From Mauremys mutica (taxonomy: Eukaryota; Chordata; Testudines; Geoemydidae), in contig NC_059075.1 of the NCBI RefSeq assembly GCF_020497125.1, forward strand, positions 30,478,003-30,542,002: 64,000 nucleotides of DNA, read 5' to 3'. The position numbers and the translations under genes were made by a program. The notes beneath the pieces are model-generated. The model was not told where the DNA came from, searched no databases, and saw nothing but the letters and a program-made list of their open reading frames with translations. Positions 61,351 through 64,000 of the stretch are shown here, piece by piece; positions within the stretch are counted from its first letter, which is position 1; each line of letters opens with the position of its first letter.

Positions 61351-64000
61351 CTAATAACTTCTTTGAGTGTTGGTCCCTGTGAATATTTCACTCTGGGATA
61401 CAAACGTTCTCCATGCATCTGGGACTGGAAGAATCTTGTCCATTGGTCCATACCTGCTCCCTTGCTCTCCTTGTGATTCAAACCACAGGCATAAGGGGCA
61501 GTGCAAACCAACCATCTTTCCAGTTCCTCCTTACTGCCATATGATCTGTGATGGACCCTCCACTGTCCAGAGCTGATCCTTCTCTTCATTCTGTAAATAT
61601 TCAAAATAACAAAGTTTTGTGAGATTTTATAGACTTTCTGCTAGCTAGTATTAGTTTTATTAGTATAGTTAGCTATTAGTTAGAATCCCACCCCAACCCC
61701 TCCAGTACGCTCCTGTATCCCATACTGGGAAGGCTGGATTATGCCCAGGATACCAGGCTTCAAAACTGTTTCCTGTCCTTGCTCCTTTTCAGTCAATGAC
61801 AACCAGCTAATGATGCCTTTATTGCCTCAAGGAAGCATATCTCCACTAAGTTCAGTATCTGCCACTCAGATAGTCCCAGACTAGGGGGACTCCTTGTACA
61901 TCAGCCATAGTCATCGAAGAGCTTGCCTCCCTGCATGATGTCATACTCAGGAGCAGGAAGAAGCAAAGCTAAAGATCCTTCGTCTGAGTGGTCTTATGAG
62001 AGTAGGGGACATTCATAAACATAAAAGCAGATTCCTCTGTAAATCCACTGCAAGGAAGAGAGATCCCTCCCTGACCCTGTCAGAGTTGGGAGAGTCTTTG
62101 GACCCAGGAACTTAGGCCCTCCTAAGCCGCATGGCCATGATCAAAAGATGCATAGGAGCAGAGCTCCTTCTGTACTGAACTCTACACCAACAGTGGCACC
62201 AGCTCAGACACTGACAAAATCTAAGTACTGGGACTCTAAGGACCCAGAACTGTTGTTGTTATCCATGAAGAGCATTCAAAGGGAGATGCATTATGGGCAC
62301 CCCTGTAACGGTTCACCAACCACTAAGACTCTAGCTATGTCGACACCAACAGTGCCAGGTGATAAGACTCCATTATTCTCAAGGAGGGCAGAGACTTACA
62401 CCTCTCTGGAGGATATGTTCCTCCTACCAGGTCTGAAAACTCCCCTACTGTCGGGGCCATCCTGACTAGGGAGATTATGACTTCAGGAGGAAGCAGGGTC
62501 TCTGAAAGAAGTCCACCTTCCTGTTTGCTCCCTGCAGCTTCAGTGGTACCACCACACCATTGATGGAGATGGACCTGACTTTTTCATTGTTAGGAGAATC
62601 AAATATACCAGAGGAACTTCCATCAACTCCACTGAGAGAGATCAGCCCAGACAGGGGATCAAAAGTCTCCTGCAACCAGCCTCATCCACCCAACCTAGCA
62701 TATCTTTCTCAGAAGCAGTAGTACCCACTGCCGTCAGGGCCTCCACAGCCTACATTTGACCCCTCCTACTTGGTATTGGTACTTGGAGTCCATGCAAACA
62801 AGTAGGGAGTCATGTTACCCCTCTCCTCCAAGGGGTCAGTCAGAACCTCATCTGGAACCCACAGAAGAGGAAGAGGATGAGCTGGAATCACCAATACCAA
62901 CAGTGAGATGGTCACTCAGGCTTCACTCTCTCCTCCAGATGTCCATTGAAAGTTCCAGGAGTTGCTATGGAGGATGGCATAGGAGTTGCAGATCTCCTTA
63001 AAAGAGATCCAGGACACACTGCATAAACTTCTGGATATCCTACAATCCATGATACTCAGTTGAATAGTGCTCCCGATCAGTGAAGCCATACTGGAACTGG
63101 CAAGACCCGTATGATATATGTGACATGTGCCGCTACCCCCAAGAGGGTAGAAAAACTGAGGGAGCAGAGTTCTTCTTTTCCCATCCTGCCCCAAGCTCCT
63201 TGGTTGTTCAGGCAGCCACTGAAAGATCCAGGCAGCATCACCCCAGGGTCACCCCTGCAGATAAAGAGGCCAAATGCTTAGACCTTTTCAGGTGGAAAGT
63301 ATTTATGTCTACTAGCCTCCAATTTGGAATATCAAACTACCAGGCTCTGCTGTTCAAGTATGATTTTATAAATTACATAAAGTTTCTGGGCTTCAAAGAG
63401 AAACTCCCTCAAAAAGACCAGGCTAAATTTCAAGCCCTTACAGATGAAGGCAAGTTAGTGGCCAGAACCTCTTTGCTTGTTGCAGGAGACATAGCATCAA
63501 GATGAATGGCAACTGCCCTAGTGATGTGCTGTCAGTTGTGGCTACACACTTGAAGAGTCCCTAGAAAAGTCCAAAACACCACAGAGGACTTGTGCTTTGA
63601 CAAAACCAGCCTTTTTAATGAAAAGATGGATGATTCCTTGCACTTGTTAAAGGACCCCCAGGGCAGCCCTCCGTTCCCTGTATACACACCAATCCGGTAA
63701 AGATGATTTCATAAGCAGCCGTGCAAACATATGCCCTTTCTACACCCTTTTATTATTAGTGTTTGTATGAGCCGCCCTGCAAACGGCAAAAGGTGCAATG
63801 ATCTAGATTCACTGCTCCTTCTACATCAGCTGCATCTACTCAACCTCACCCCCTGCAAAAAAAATATTTTTGACAGGACACTCAGAAGCTGTGAACTGAT
63901 GTTGATGCCATATCCACTCAATTCCAAGGTTCACTTTGGTGGTCACCTAGCCCAATTTTCCCACAATTGGAGAATAACAACAGACAGATGGGTGCTGGAT
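61351..64000 (+). mobile_element. DIRS retrotransposon C, partial, intron 16
   Basis: Begins near aacttctttgagtgttggtc, analogous to the starts of DIRS-A and DIRS-B, and runs off the window. Only the gag-like half is present. The readable end is 63080-63505 with HPAPSSLVVQAATERSRQHH, KEAKCLDLFRWKVF and EGKLVARTSLLVAGDIASR. Many stops occur before 63080. All three DIRS elements lie in the same orientation as TRIP11. Confidence 0.8.
63080..63505 (+). pseudogene. DIRS-C gag-like C-terminal remnant
   Basis: A 141-codon open frame homologous to the end of the gag-like ORFs of the other two elements: SLVV motif, then LFRWKVF, LQFGISNYQALLFKYDFINY and KFQALTDEGKLVART. The matching part of DIRS-B is at about 56080-56390. 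It is the best-preserved copy of this domain here. Function unknown, presumed structural. Confidence 0.7.

Overview
The window is vertebrate nuclear DNA, most probably from a turtle. The reasons are the mix of repeats: many CR1 LINEs, a tRNA-derived SINE whose 3' part resembles CR1 (the tortoise Pol III SINE type), DIRS-type tyrosine-recombinase retrotransposons, abundant hAT-type MITEs and Penelope-like 3' fragments. The species call is inference from repeat families, not a database match.

Only one host protein-coding gene is visible. It is TRIP11 (GMAP-210), a cis-Golgi golgin, on the + strand. Sixteen consecutive coding exons can be traced from the start codon at 3077 to a splice donor after 61264. 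They join in frame without a stop into about 1762 codons. The mammalian protein is close to 1980 residues, so the last exons, with the C-terminal GRIP-related (GRAB) domain, should lie beyond the right edge. A GC- and CpG-rich first-exon/promoter block covers about 2440-3300.

Layout: 1-2440 is upstream DNA with a decayed CR1, a minisatellite and a small MITE. Exon 1 is at 3077-3215. Introns 1-8 (3216-29131) carry antisense CR1 copies, several hAT MITEs with legible 8-bp target duplications, and one fold-back hAT derivative (12556-14210). Intron 9 (29228-36474) holds a 5.9-kb DIRS element. Intron 10 (36682-45823) is a nest of insertions: a CR1 in a hAT element; then a SINE, a sense CR1 and a probable solo LTR inside an older antisense CR1. 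Exon 11 (45824-48856) is a 3-kb exon encoding about 1011 residues of coiled coil. Intron 12 holds a second copy of the fold-back hAT derivative in the opposite orientation. Intron 13 (52686-60236) holds a second DIRS element, itself interrupted by a Penelope-like fragment and a CR1. Intron 16 runs off the window inside a third DIRS element.

The most unusual observation is the pair of fold-back hAT derivatives. Both carry two inverted copies of the 3' end of a hAT transposase gene, and both share the same internal junction although they lie in opposite orientation in different introns. This points to an amplified palindromic transposon family rather than two local rearrangements. No intact transposon gene was found: reverse transcriptase YLDD motifs, recombinase catalytic residues and hammerhead cores all carry inactivating changes.
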